In this document: one piece after another, positions 35,968 through 45,190 of the stretch | How the letters are laid out: each line of letters starts with the position of its first letter | How positions within the stretch are numbered: position 1 is the stretch's first letter | NCBI GenBank assembly: GCA_038321775.1 | Contig: JBBQFI010000002.1 | Coordinates: forward strand, 186,001 to 250,000 | DNA from: JBBQFI01 sp038321775 | Lineage (GTDB): Bacteria > Verrucomicrobiota > Verrucomicrobiia > Chthoniobacterales > UBA10450 | Length of the DNA stretch: 64,000 bases | Direction: 5' to 3' | Notes under the pieces: generated by a model | What the model was told of the DNA's origin: nothing | What the model saw: only the letters and a program-made list of their open reading frames with translations | Database searches by the model: none | Program-made: the position numbers and the translations under genes

Positions 35968-36374
35968 CAGGAATAGACGCCGTATTCAATACGGCCTAAC
36001 AAGCTCTCCACTTCGCGCGCACCGATTTCGGTTTTTGCGAAATCAAGCGGGACTGCGTTCCCCAATCCGGTCTGCTTGTGCGAAAGCCATTCGCGCGCGT
36101 TCTTCGCGTCACCGAAAACGTCTTCCGCTTTTTGCAAGAGACGCTGGTATCGCACGAGTCTCTCCGATTCCCCCTTGTCGATCTTCCCTTGGATTTTGCG
36201 ACGATGCAGCGTTGCGCGCGACATTCCAAGGACGCTCGCGAGCCTCTCCATAGGGACGTCGAGCGCCTTTTGTAGATTTTGCACCAGGCGGAAACTCAAT
36301 CCCGCTTGAATCCGATCGATCTGCGCATGGACGCTCGCGATCGGCTGAGCGGTTTTCAATGCTGCTGTTGCCAT
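35967..36374 (-). CDS. Xre/MbcA/ParS-type antitoxin (DUF2384)
   Basis: 135 residues from ATG 36374; an upstream start at 36407 would run through the operator palindrome and is unlikely. Residues about 25-80 hold a helix-turn-helix (MERLASVLGMSRATLHRRK). The C-terminal DUF2384 region has the segment AREVESLLGRIEYGVYS, which in relatives inserts into the RES active site. It would neutralise the RES toxin and repress its own operon through the palindrome at 36383-36410. Confidence 0.92.
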   Translation of the reverse strand: MATAALKTAQPIASVHAQIDRIQAGLSFRLVQNLQKALDVPMERLASVLGMSRATLHRRKIQGKIDKGESERLVRYQRLLQKAEDVFGDAKNAREWLSHKQTGLGNAVPLDFAKTEIGAREVESLLGRIEYGVYS

Positions 36375-36375
36375 A

Positions 36376-36421
36376 ATGTGATCAAGTGAGACACTATACT
36401 GTGTCACTTGAGAATGCGCAA
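36376..36421 (-). promoter_or_regulatory. toxin-antitoxin promoter with overlapping operator palindrome
   Basis: Positions 36383-36410 form a dyad with outer arms CAAGTG/CACTTG and inner GACAC/GTGT. Read on the minus strand, a TATAGT -10 box lies within the dyad and a weak TTGCGC -35 lies 17 bases upstream (36416-36421). The antitoxin ATG at 36374 follows. A repressor bound here would block the promoter, as usual for Xre antitoxins. The boxes are weak by themselves; the dyad is clear. Confidence 0.55.
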
Positions 36422-36632
36422 GAACGTTATCGGCGTGGCCTTACGAGTCTACCTTCGGCCAACCGGGTCGCAGTCTTCCCTCGGGTGAAAATGAGGAACG
36501 AGCTGTACCTTGACGCCTTCGGCTCATTTGTTGAAAAATTGAGGTTCATAAACATTCCCCGCCAGGATCATTCAATTGACGACCTATATTCCTTCGCCAG
36601 AATTAGCGGACACCTGGATCCGAGATTGACTC

Positions 36633-39600
36633 ATGCTGATTGCAGCTGACGAATCTAATTCCTCAAGTCGAGCGTCGGCTCCGCTCGACCGAGAATATAG
36701 AGGTATTCACGAATTGTTTGAGGAGCAGGTTGAGCACGCTCCCGAAGCAATAGCGATCATCTTTGGGAACCAGCGTTGGACCTACAGAGAATTAAACACT
36801 CGCGCAAACCTCATCGCGCATCGGCTGCAAAGTCTCGGAGTTGGTCCCGAAACTCTGGTAGGTATTTGCGCCGAACGTTCGCTGGAAATGGTGGCCGGCT
36901 TATTCGGGATCCTCAAGGCGGGCGGCGCCTATGTGCCCATGGACCCTGCCTATCCGAAGGAGCGCATTGCTTTCATGATGAAAGACGCTGCGGTAGGTGT
37001 TTTGGTCACTGAAAGCCGTTGCCTCGAGGTTCTCCCTTCTCATCAAGCGAGTTTGGTTCTGCTCGATACGGATTTCTCCGATCGTCACGCGCATGACCTA
37101 ACGAGTAGTATTGCAATCGACAACGCCGCCTACGTTATCTACACTTCCGGCTCCACCGGCCAACCTAAAGGAGTCGTGATCGAACACCGTAACGTGATTG
37201 CCTTTACGCGAGCGATGGACGCGCTGTTCTCAGCGGAAGAACTCGCCGGTGTTTTGGGATCGACTTCAATCTGCTTCGATATGTCGGTCTTCGAACTTTT
37301 TTTCACCCTTGCTCGTGGCGGCAAACTCATTCTAGCCCGCGATATTCTGGAACTACCTTTCTTACCCGCCGCTGAGCAGGTTACGCTGGTCAATACCGTA
37401 CCGTCGGCCCTGGCGGAACTGGCTCGATCGAATGGTTTCCCCTCATCAGTGACTGCGATTACCTCTGGCGGAGAAGTGCTGAAAGCATCTTTGGTGCGTA
37501 AGCTTTATCAGCAACAGTCGATCCGGCGAGTAATTGATCTATACGGACCAACGGAAGACACCGTCTATTCCACTTTTGCTTTGCGCACGGCTGACGGTGT
37601 CGAAATGATCGGCCGTCCTGTCGCTGGCGAAATAGCATACATCCTTGATCAGGAGAAACAGCTGGTCCCTGCCGGTACTGAGGGCGAACTTCACCTTGGG
37701 GGAGCGAAGCTAGCTCGCGGTTATCTTAATCGTCCCGAGCTCACGGCGGAAAAGTTCGTTTCTGATCCCTTCAGGTCGATACCTGGCTCACGGCTCTATC
37801 GAACAGGGGATCTTTGCCGCTATTTGCCCGACGGCAATATCGTTTTCCTAGGACGAATCGATCATCAGGTAAAAATCCGTGGGTTTCGCATCGAACTTGG
37901 AGAAATCGAAATCAGACTTGGACAATATCCCGCTGTTGACCAATGCATCGTCATCGCGCGCGAGGACGAGTCGGGCGACAAACGGCTTCTCGCTTACATA
38001 GCGCCTAACGACTTTCAGGCCCCGCCTGAGATTAGCCGGTTACGCGAATTTCTCGAGGGCGCGCTTCCCGATCACATGATTCCTTCCGCGTTCGTAATGA
38101 TGGAGAAGCTGCCGTTGACACCGAACGGTAAGATCGACCGCAGCGCGCTGCCATCACCGGATCCTACTAACGTCCAACGGAACAAGGCATATAAAGCGCC
38201 CGGAACTTCCGAAGAAAAAACGCTGGCGGCTATTTGGTCGGAAGTGCTTCGAATCAACGAAATAGGTGTTGATGATAATTTTTTCGAGCTCGGCGGACAC
38301 TCTCTCCTGGCCGCGCGGGTTGTTTCGCGAATCCGCGACAGGTTGAAACTGGAAGTGCCAATTCGAATCTTTTTTGAAGCTCCAACCATCGCCGAGCTGG
38401 CAAACGCACTAACGCCGTTGAGATGCAAACAAGAGTTTTCTACTCCGGGGCTAAAGCCGATGCCGAGAAGACGAAAACTGCCGCTTTCCTTTACCCAACA
38501 GCGGCTGTGGTTTGTAGATCGGCTTGAAGGTCAGAGCGTGGAATACCACTTAGGTGAGGCATTTCACCTGCGCGGACGACTTAACTACGACGCCTTGGAA
38601 CGAGCTGTCGGCGAAATCGTTTCAAGGCATGAGATCTTGCGCACTCGTTTCGTCGAGATGGAGGGCGAGCCTGTTCAGGTTATCCAACCGGTTACCTCGT
38701 TTGCTATACCGGTGGATGATCTTATCGGAGCCGAGTGGGATAATATCCAGACGGCCTTGGAGCGGGAGCGTAATAGGCCATTCGACTTAAATGAAGCGCC
38801 ACCGCTCCGGATGAAGCTATTTCGCCTCGGCGAAAACGAGCACGTCTTCTTATCTACTTTTCACCACATCATCTACGACGGTTGGTCGACAGGTATCTTC
38901 AATCGAGAACTCAGCGCTCTTTACGAAAGCTTTTGCAAGGAACAACCGAGCCCACTCCGGCCAATTGCTGTTCAATACGCTGATTACGCTCTATGGCAGC
39001 GAGACTGGCTGCAAGGTGACGACCTTGAACGACGCTTAGATTACTGGACGAACAAGCTAGCAAATGTCCCTCCTTTGCTTCCACTGCCACTCGATAAGCC
39101 ACGCACAGCACAGAAAAGCTACCGCGGCGAATTTCGGACACTGCGTTTATCCAAAGAACTGACCAATGCACTAACCGTTCTAAGCCGGCGAGAAAATGTC
39201 ACGCTCTTCATGACGTTACTAACGGCGTTCAAGGTATTACTCGCTCGTTATTCCGGACAGGAAGACATTGTCGTCGGGACACCTATCGCGAACCGAAATC
39301 AAGCCAGCATGGAAGAACTGATTGGGTTTTTCCTTGGCACGCTTCCTCTCCGGACCGATTTGTCTGGTTCCCCTACTTTTCAGGAAGCTCTTCAGCGTGT
39401 GCGTACGACAGCGCTTGAAGCTTACACGCATCAGGATTTGCCGTTTGAGAAGTTGGTGGAGAAGCTTCACCCGACACGAGACCTTAGTTACACGCCGGTC
39501 TTCCAAGTGCTCTTCAACATGCACAACTTTGAAGAGTTGCCGCTCTCGCTCGCCGGCCTGGACCTGGAACAAATTCCGCTCGGAGAGCCGGGATCGATTT

Positions 39601-42413
39601 TGGATATTACGCTCTACGCAAACGAGGAAAAAGGTGCGCTCCAGTTCCGCGCCGTTTATAAGCCGGAGCTGTTTGAAGCCGCAACGATTGAACGAATGCT
39701 GCATCGTTATCGTGTTTTGTTGGAGGGAATCGTTGCCAACCCAGAACACAATATCGGGACGTTGCCACTCTTGAGCGAAGAAGATCATGTCCGCTATTCG
39801 ATCCGAGACAATCCCGTCCAAGTAATCCACGAATACGTTCCGTTTGCGGCGAACGAGGTTGAGCAATCAATTCCTGCCCGTTTCGAGAAAGTGACGAGTG
39901 CTCACCGCACGAATATCGCCGTTGAAACAGCACAACATCGCTGGACCTATGAGAAACTGAACACCAAGGCGAACATTATTGCGCAAAGAATTCTGCATTT
40001 GTGCGGCGATAGAGTTGGTCGAGTAGCATTATTACTTGAGCATAACGCGCCCATGGTGGCAGCAATTCTCGGCGTGCTAAAGGCAGGAAAGACCTACGTG
40101 CCGCTCGATGCAGCGTATCCGAAGAAGAGGCTTGCCTACGTAATGGAAGATTCGCAGGCGACCGCGCTCATTACCGATGCAAAAAACATCGGACTCGCCA
40201 AGGAACTCAGTGCTAGCGCCATAGGCCTTATCAATTTGGACGAACCGAGTATTGAAGTTACTTCTGATTCGCCAAAGTTGGCTGTAACTCCAGATACAAT
40301 CGCGTATCTACTCTACACTTCCGGTTCGACGGGCATGCCCAAAGGAGTAACGCAGATACATCGCAATGTCCTGCAACATATTCGTAACTATACGAACGGT
40401 CTGCACATTTCTGAAGATGATCGCCTGGCTCTCGTAGCCTCGTATGGTTTCGATGCATCAATCATGGACATTTTCGGCGCCCTTCTGAACGGCGCCACGC
40501 TTTGTCCCTATGACGTACATAACGATGACTTGAATGAATTCGCGAACTGGACAGCCCGCGCGGAAATCACGATCTACCACTCCACTCCCACTCTCTATCG
40601 TCACTTTTGCAGCACGCTTACAGAGGATCAGCGCTTTCCTAAACTACGATTAGTTGTCTTAGGTGGTGAAAAGGCCGTCCCTCACGATGTTGAACTGTTT
40701 CAGAAGCACCTGGAGCCGGGTTGCATTTTCCTTAGCGGTTATGGACCGACCGAATCGACGCTAGCTCTTCAATACTACGCCGATGCCCAGACTACGCTGA
40801 ACGAACACTGCGTCCCGATGGGCTACCCCGTCGATGACTTGGAAGTGCTTCTACTCAACAACCACGGAGAGCCGGGGCAAGTCTATGGCGAGATCGCGAT
40901 TCGTAGCTCAAGTCTCGCGCACGGCTATTGGCGCCAGCCGGAACTTACCAGCTCGGTCCTTCAAAAAGATCCGAAGGGCGAAGGCAAAATGGTTTATCGC
41001 ACGGGCGATCTAGGCCGGCTGGCCACAAACGGCATGATTGAATTCGTGGAGCGAAAAGACTTTCAAGTCAAAATCCGTGGCCATCGCGTCGAACTGGGAG
41101 AAGTGGAAGCTGCACTCAATCACCTTGCATCCATCAAGGAGGCGGCGGCAATCGCTCGCGACCAGGGGGCGATGGGCAACGAGTTAGTGGCGTACGTCGT
41201 CATGAAAGAGCCGGGGACGTTCGATTCAAGACAGTTGCGGCGTGACTTGTCCGAGCGGCTTCCGAGCTACATGATCCCTAAACGCTTTGTTGTTCAAGAT
41301 AAGCTGCCACTTACTGCCACCGGAAAGATCGACCGAAAAGCGCTACCGGATTTACCACAAAACGAGGAAGAGGCGGCAAGTGAATGCGTCATCCCGCGGG
41401 ACGAAATCGAAGCGCACGTCATGACCATATGGCAAAACTCGTTAGGTATCGAACGCATCGGCATTCGAGACAATTTCTTCGATCTGGGAGGGCACTCACT
41501 TCTTGCTGTTCAATTGCTGAACGAGATCGATAAGCGCTTTAATTTCAAGTTTCCGCTTGCGGCACTTTTTCGCGAGCCAACCGTGGAGGCAATGGCTACT
41601 GCCATCCGCTCCGGAAAAGAGTTCCAGTCTCGTCCGCCACATTTATTCGTGTGGGCGTCAGGCGAGCCTAAACATCCGGTCTTCTGGGCGCCTTCGGTTG
41701 GCTCCGTCGAACGCTTTATCGAATGCGATAGATTGGTCGAATTACTGCGTGACGATCTTTCGTTTTACGCTTTCGACCCCGCGCCACAGTTTTCCGATAT
41801 TCGCAATCTCTCCCTGCATTGCATTCGACTTATTCGTGAAACCCAACCTCGTGGGCCTTACTCTATCATCGGCTTCTGCGACGCCGGGCATGTCGCCTAT
41901 GACATCGCGCAGCAACTGGAGCAACAGGGCGAAAAAATCGATCTACTCGGCATCCTTGATTGCGTGGCCTACGAGTTCGCGCCTACCCGTCGGCTGAAAT
42001 ATTTTTGGTGGCGAGACAAATTACGTAAGCCGCAAACGATAGTGAAGCGACTCGGCCCTGCTATCGCCCGCAGATTCAAGCGCACGAGTCACAATGTAAT
42101 TGAGAACAAACCCGAGACACCATTTGCCGCTCATGAAAAAGCAGTCCGTTTGCACAACGCAGAGCGCTTTGGTGGCAAGCTGTTACTTTTCCGTTCTCCG
42201 GACTATGGGACCTCGCTGCGTAGCACGCTATTTGGATGGGATGCACTCGCTCGTGAAGTAGATCTCCACACTATTCAGTACCCTCATTCGTCGATGTTGG
42301 CAGATCCGTCCGTCCAACTGATTGCCGATAAGCTAAAAGGACACCTGGCTCGGAACTCGGAATCGTTTCGATCGCAAAAATCTCGCGCAACGAACGGACA
42401 CGCGGCGTCCTAG
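36633..42413 (+). CDS. two-module nonribosomal peptide synthetase, A-T-C-A-T-TE
   Basis: 1926 residues. A1 (about 25-515) has YTSGSTGQPKGV and the catalytic Lys in NGKIDRSAL. T1 has Ser557 in LGGHSLLA. C (about 615-1040) has HHIIYDG with His744, His745 and Asp749. A2 (about 1075-1570) has YTSGSTGMPKGV and GYGPTE. T2 has Ser1622. TE (about 1680-1920) has GFCDAG with Cys1749 in place of the usual Ser, and a late His in YPHSSM. With one C domain the product should be a dipeptide. Substrate codes read by eye are DMFNISLVYK (A1) and DAMHVGGLAK (A2). No MbtH, PPTase or tailoring gene is adjacent. Confidence 0.95.
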   Translation: MLIAADESNSSSRASAPLDREYRGIHELFEEQVEHAPEAIAIIFGNQRWTYRELNTRANLIAHRLQSLGVGPETLVGICAERSLEMVAGLFGILKAGGAYVPMDPAYPKERIAFMMKDAAVGVLVTESRCLEVLPSHQASLVLLDTDFSDRHAHDLTSSIAIDNAAYVIYTSGSTGQPKGVVIEHRNVIAFTRAMDALFSAEELAGVLGSTSICFDMSVFELFFTLARGGKLILARDILELPFLPAAEQVTLVNTVPSALAELARSNGFPSSVTAITSGGEVLKASLVRKLYQQQSIRRVIDLYGPTEDTVYSTFALRTADGVEMIGRPVAGEIAYILDQEKQLVPAGTEGELHLGGAKLARGYLNRPELTAEKFVSDPFRSIPGSRLYRTGDLCRYLPDGNIVFLGRIDHQVKIRGFRIELGEIEIRLGQYPAVDQCIVIAREDESGDKRLLAYIAPNDFQAPPEISRLREFLEGALPDHMIPSAFVMMEKLPLTPNGKIDRSALPSPDPTNVQRNKAYKAPGTSEEKTLAAIWSEVLRINEIGVDDNFFELGGHSLLAARVVSRIRDRLKLEVPIRIFFEAPTIAELANALTPLRCKQEFSTPGLKPMPRRRKLPLSFTQQRLWFVDRLEGQSVEYHLGEAFHLRGRLNYDALERAVGEIVSRHEILRTRFVEMEGEPVQVIQPVTSFAIPVDDLIGAEWDNIQTALERERNRPFDLNEAPPLRMKLFRLGENEHVFLSTFHHIIYDGWSTGIFNRELSALYESFCKEQPSPLRPIAVQYADYALWQRDWLQGDDLERRLDYWTNKLANVPPLLPLPLDKPRTAQKSYRGEFRTLRLSKELTNALTVLSRRENVTLFMTLLTAFKVLLARYSGQEDIVVGTPIANRNQASMEELIGFFLGTLPLRTDLSGSPTFQEALQRVRTTALEAYTHQDLPFEKLVEKLHPTRDLSYTPVFQVLFNMHNFEELPLSLAGLDLEQIPLGEPGSILDITLYANEEKGALQFRAVYKPELFEAATIERMLHRYRVLLEGIVANPEHNIGTLPLLSEEDHVRYSIRDNPVQVIHEYVPFAANEVEQSIPARFEKVTSAHRTNIAVETAQHRWTYEKLNTKANIIAQRILHLCGDRVGRVALLLEHNAPMVAAILGVLKAGKTYVPLDAAYPKKRLAYVMEDSQATALITDAKNIGLAKELSASAIGLINLDEPSIEVTSDSPKLAVTPDTIAYLLYTSGSTGMPKGVTQIHRNVLQHIRNYTNGLHISEDDRLALVASYGFDASIMDIFGALLNGATLCPYDVHNDDLNEFANWTARAEITIYHSTPTLYRHFCSTLTEDQRFPKLRLVVLGGEKAVPHDVELFQKHLEPGCIFLSGYGPTESTLALQYYADAQTTLNEHCVPMGYPVDDLEVLLLNNHGEPGQVYGEIAIRSSSLAHGYWRQPELTSSVLQKDPKGEGKMVYRTGDLGRLATNGMIEFVERKDFQVKIRGHRVELGEVEAALNHLASIKEAAAIARDQGAMGNELVAYVVMKEPGTFDSRQLRRDLSERLPSYMIPKRFVVQDKLPLTATGKIDRKALPDLPQNEEEAASECVIPRDEIEAHVMTIWQNSLGIERIGIRDNFFDLGGHSLLAVQLLNEIDKRFNFKFPLAALFREPTVEAMATAIRSGKEFQSRPPHLFVWASGEPKHPVFWAPSVGSVERFIECDRLVELLRDDLSFYAFDPAPQFSDIRNLSLHCIRLIRETQPRGPYSIIGFCDAGHVAYDIAQQLEQQGEKIDLLGILDCVAYEFAPTRRLKYFWWRDKLRKPQTIVKRLGPAIARRFKRTSHNVIENKPETPFAAHEKAVRLHNAERFGGKLLLFRSPDYGTSLRSTLFGWDALAREVDLHTIQYPHSSMLADPSVQLIADKLKGHLARNSESFRSQKSRATNGHAAS

Positions 42414-42481
42414 CAGCAATCGTTGTCTTGGGCGGTTTCGTCCGAGCGCCCCTCGCGCGGGTTAAGGAACTCCAATAATTG

Positions 42482-42538
42482 TGAATCCAAACGGGCCTCC
42501 TTCTGCATCCTACCGGAAATGCACTGAAGGAGCTCTCC
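42482..42538 (+). repeat. ADOP leader repeat, copy 1
   Basis: The sequence before the first permease start shares TGAATCCAAAC, CTGCATC and GGAAATGCA blocks with 45137-45190, and partly with 47822-47869. It ends in AAGGAG, a good ribosome binding site. The leaders were duplicated together with the genes. Confidence 0.65.
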
Positions 42539-45130
42539 ATGATTCAAGATTTGAAGTTTGCGGTTCGGCAACTTTTCAAGGCGCCGGGATTCACCATTGC
42601 GGCGGTGATCGTGCTGGCTCTCGGGATCGGAGCAAACACGGCCATTTTCAGTCTGGTCCACACGATGTTGTTTCAGCCGCTTTCCTACGCGCGGCCGCAG
42701 GAAATCGTACAGGTGTTTTCGCAGGATAAAAAGAACCCGAAAACGTTCCGCGAGTTTTCCTACCCGACCTACGTCGATATTCGCGAGCGGAACAGCGTCT
42801 TCACCGATGTGATGGCGTACAATGTCGGTTTAGTTGGAATCGGTCAGAAAGGCGAGACACGCCGCAAATTCGCCGCGCTGGTCAGTTCAAATTACTTCTC
42901 CGTCCTCGGCGTAGCCCCAACGCGAGGGCGCGCATTTTTGCCGGAGGAAGAAAAACCGGATTCGAACAGGCGAGTTGCCATCGTCAGCGACGGCTACTGG
43001 AAGAAGAACGATCGCGATCCGAGACTGCTCGGATCGGAAATTCAGATCAACGGCCTTTCGTTCACCGTTATCGGCATCATGCCGGAAGGATTCACGGGCA
43101 CGATGCACCTCTTCGGACCGGAAGTATGGCTACCGCTCGGCGTTTACAATCAGGTGGTAAACGATTTTCAACCCGACTCGAAGAAAACTTTGAGCGATCG
43201 CGCCAATCCGCAATTGCTCGTGGTCGCCCGCTTGAAACCGGGTCTCAGTGCGGCCGCAGCTGAACCCGCGCTCAAAGGCCTGGCCTCGAATCTGGAAAAA
43301 GCGTTTCCGGTGGAGCAAAAAGATCAGACCCTGATGACAACGCCGCTCTCGCGTTTCTCCACGGCCACGAGCCCGCAGGACGATGACGCGATTAAAAAAA
43401 TCGGACCGATGCTGCTCGGCATGTCGATCGTGGTGCTGCTCGTCGCCTGTCTAAATCTCGCGAACATGTTGCTCGCGCGGGGGACAGCGCGACGCAAGGA
43501 AATCGCTATTCGCCTCGCCGTCGGCGCCGCGCGCAAACGGATCGTCCGCCAGCTTCTCACTGAAGGACTGGTGCTTGCAGTTCTGGGCGGCATCGTTGGT
43601 CTCGGGCTTGGCCTTTGGTCATCCGATCTTCTTGTTGCCTCGTTAGGCAAAATGATGCCGGTCGATCTCGTCTGGTTGAGCGGCCCGAATCTTTCGGTGC
43701 TCGCGGCGACGTTTGCCTTTTGCGTCGTGGGTACGCTTGGTTTCGCGCTCGGGCCGGCTTTGAAACTTTCCCGCACCGCAGTAGTTGCAGATTTAAAGGA
43801 GCAAGCCGGGGAAGATGTGGTACGGCGGCGCTGGAAATTTCTTCCGCGCAATCCGCTCGTCGTCGCGCAAATCGCACTCTCGCTCGCACTCCTCACGGCG
43901 GCCGCGCTCTTTATTCGTGGCGCGAACAAGGCCGCCGCAGCTGACACCGGTCTGCGTCCGGCGCACAGTTTTCTTCTTGAAGTTGACGGCAGTCTCATCG
44001 GTCAGGATCAAAAACGCGGCCAGCAACTTTATCGCGCCTTGAGCGAACGGTTCGCCGCTCTCCCGGGCGTCGAGCACGCTAGCGTTTCCGCCACAGTTCC
44101 ATTTGGAATGATCTCGCTCGACCGCGCCGTCCAGCGCGCTGGGATTAATCCTCCACCCGACGCCAAACCAGCTACAGCTGCCGAAGGCCTCGCTTACCGG
44201 ACGACATTCAACAGCGTCGGCGGAGATTATTTTGCCACGGTTGGGTTGCCGATCTTGCGCGGTCGCACATTCACGGCCGCGGAAGCAACGCTACCAGGTG
44301 GACCCGCAGTGGCGATTATCGACGAAGCATTGGCGAAAAGACTTTGGCCGGAGGGAGACGCGCTCGGTCAACACATCCAATTTGCGGCCGACGGTGCGGT
44401 ACGGGCAAAGGAAGATGGCGGCGGCGGCGGTGTCGGTATCAGTCGCAACAACACCGGCGATATTAAACCCGGCGACGCGATCGAAGTCATAGGGATCGTA
44501 CCGCCGACACTAAATGCGCTCTTTGAAAAACAACCGCGAAGTATCTATCTCCCATTCGTCCGCTGTTTTCAGAGCGACGTATTTATTTATGTGAGATTCG
44601 CTTCTCTGCCGGGCGGAAGCGAATCCGCTGCGGCCGAACTTTTGCGGCGCACGGTCCGCGAAGTCGATCCCGCCCTGCCCGTACTTTCTCTCAAGACTTT
44701 TGCGCAACATCTCGATAGCAATTTTCAACTGTGGATCGTGCGCGCCGGAGCAACCTTATTCTCCGTCTTCGGCGCACTTGCACTCGGCCTTGCCGTCGTC
44801 GGTTTATATGGAGTGAAAGCGTACTCGGTCGCACGGCGCACCCGGGAGATTGGGATTCGCATGGCGCTGGGTGCGCAACGCGGTGCGGTCCTGCGCATGA
44901 TCATGCGCGAAGGTTCCATCATGCTGCTCTGCGGCGTTGCTCTTGGTTTGTTGCTGGCGGTTGCGATCGGAAAAATACTCCGGGGCATGCTCTACGAAGT
45001 CGGCCCGCTCGATCCGGTCGCATTCACGATTGCACCCCTCGTGCTCGCGGCGGCTGCGATGATCGCAACCTGGCTCCCGGCGCGCCGCGCGACCCGGGTC
45101 AATCCCATGACGGCGCTGCGAGGTGAATAA
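42539..45130 (+). CDS. ADOP-type (MacB/FtsX-like) permease, copy 1
   Basis: 863 residues. It starts DLKFAVRQLFKAPGFTIAAV, the N terminus of acidobacterial duplicated orphan permeases. After one helix there is a MacB-type periplasmic domain (residues about 50-260), then FtsX-like helices with LNLANMLLARGTARRKEIAIR near 310, a second periplasmic domain, and a second FtsX region with GLYGVKAYSVARRTREIGIRMALG near 760. No ATPase gene is adjacent, as usual for ADOPs. It is the first of three tandem paralogues. Possible roles are efflux or lipoprotein/outer-envelope mechanotransmission. Confidence 0.9.
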   Translation: MIQDLKFAVRQLFKAPGFTIAAVIVLALGIGANTAIFSLVHTMLFQPLSYARPQEIVQVFSQDKKNPKTFREFSYPTYVDIRERNSVFTDVMAYNVGLVGIGQKGETRRKFAALVSSNYFSVLGVAPTRGRAFLPEEEKPDSNRRVAIVSDGYWKKNDRDPRLLGSEIQINGLSFTVIGIMPEGFTGTMHLFGPEVWLPLGVYNQVVNDFQPDSKKTLSDRANPQLLVVARLKPGLSAAAAEPALKGLASNLEKAFPVEQKDQTLMTTPLSRFSTATSPQDDDAIKKIGPMLLGMSIVVLLVACLNLANMLLARGTARRKEIAIRLAVGAARKRIVRQLLTEGLVLAVLGGIVGLGLGLWSSDLLVASLGKMMPVDLVWLSGPNLSVLAATFAFCVVGTLGFALGPALKLSRTAVVADLKEQAGEDVVRRRWKFLPRNPLVVAQIALSLALLTAAALFIRGANKAAAADTGLRPAHSFLLEVDGSLIGQDQKRGQQLYRALSERFAALPGVEHASVSATVPFGMISLDRAVQRAGINPPPDAKPATAAEGLAYRTTFNSVGGDYFATVGLPILRGRTFTAAEATLPGGPAVAIIDEALAKRLWPEGDALGQHIQFAADGAVRAKEDGGGGGVGISRNNTGDIKPGDAIEVIGIVPPTLNALFEKQPRSIYLPFVRCFQSDVFIYVRFASLPGGSESAAAELLRRTVREVDPALPVLSLKTFAQHLDSNFQLWIVRAGATLFSVFGALALGLAVVGLYGVKAYSVARRTREIGIRMALGAQRGAVLRMIMREGSIMLLCGVALGLLLAVAIGKILRGMLYEVGPLDPVAFTIAPLVLAAAAMIATWLPARRATRVNPMTALRGE

Positions 45131-45136
45131 GAAATT

Positions 45137-45190
45137 TGAATCCGAACAGCGTTTTCTCTGCATCACAATGGAAATGCAACGAAGGCATCG
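45137..45190 (+). repeat. ADOP leader repeat, copy 2
   Basis: It carries TGAATCCGAAC, CTCTGCATCACAATGGAAATGC and GAAGGCATCG before the ATG, closely matching copy 1 at 42482-42538. Confidence 0.65.

Noticed and set aside
36386..36649. An 87-codon frame upstream of the NRPS.
   Set aside because: It starts within the operator palindrome and shows no domain; the spacer 36412-36632 otherwise holds only upstream NRPS sequence.
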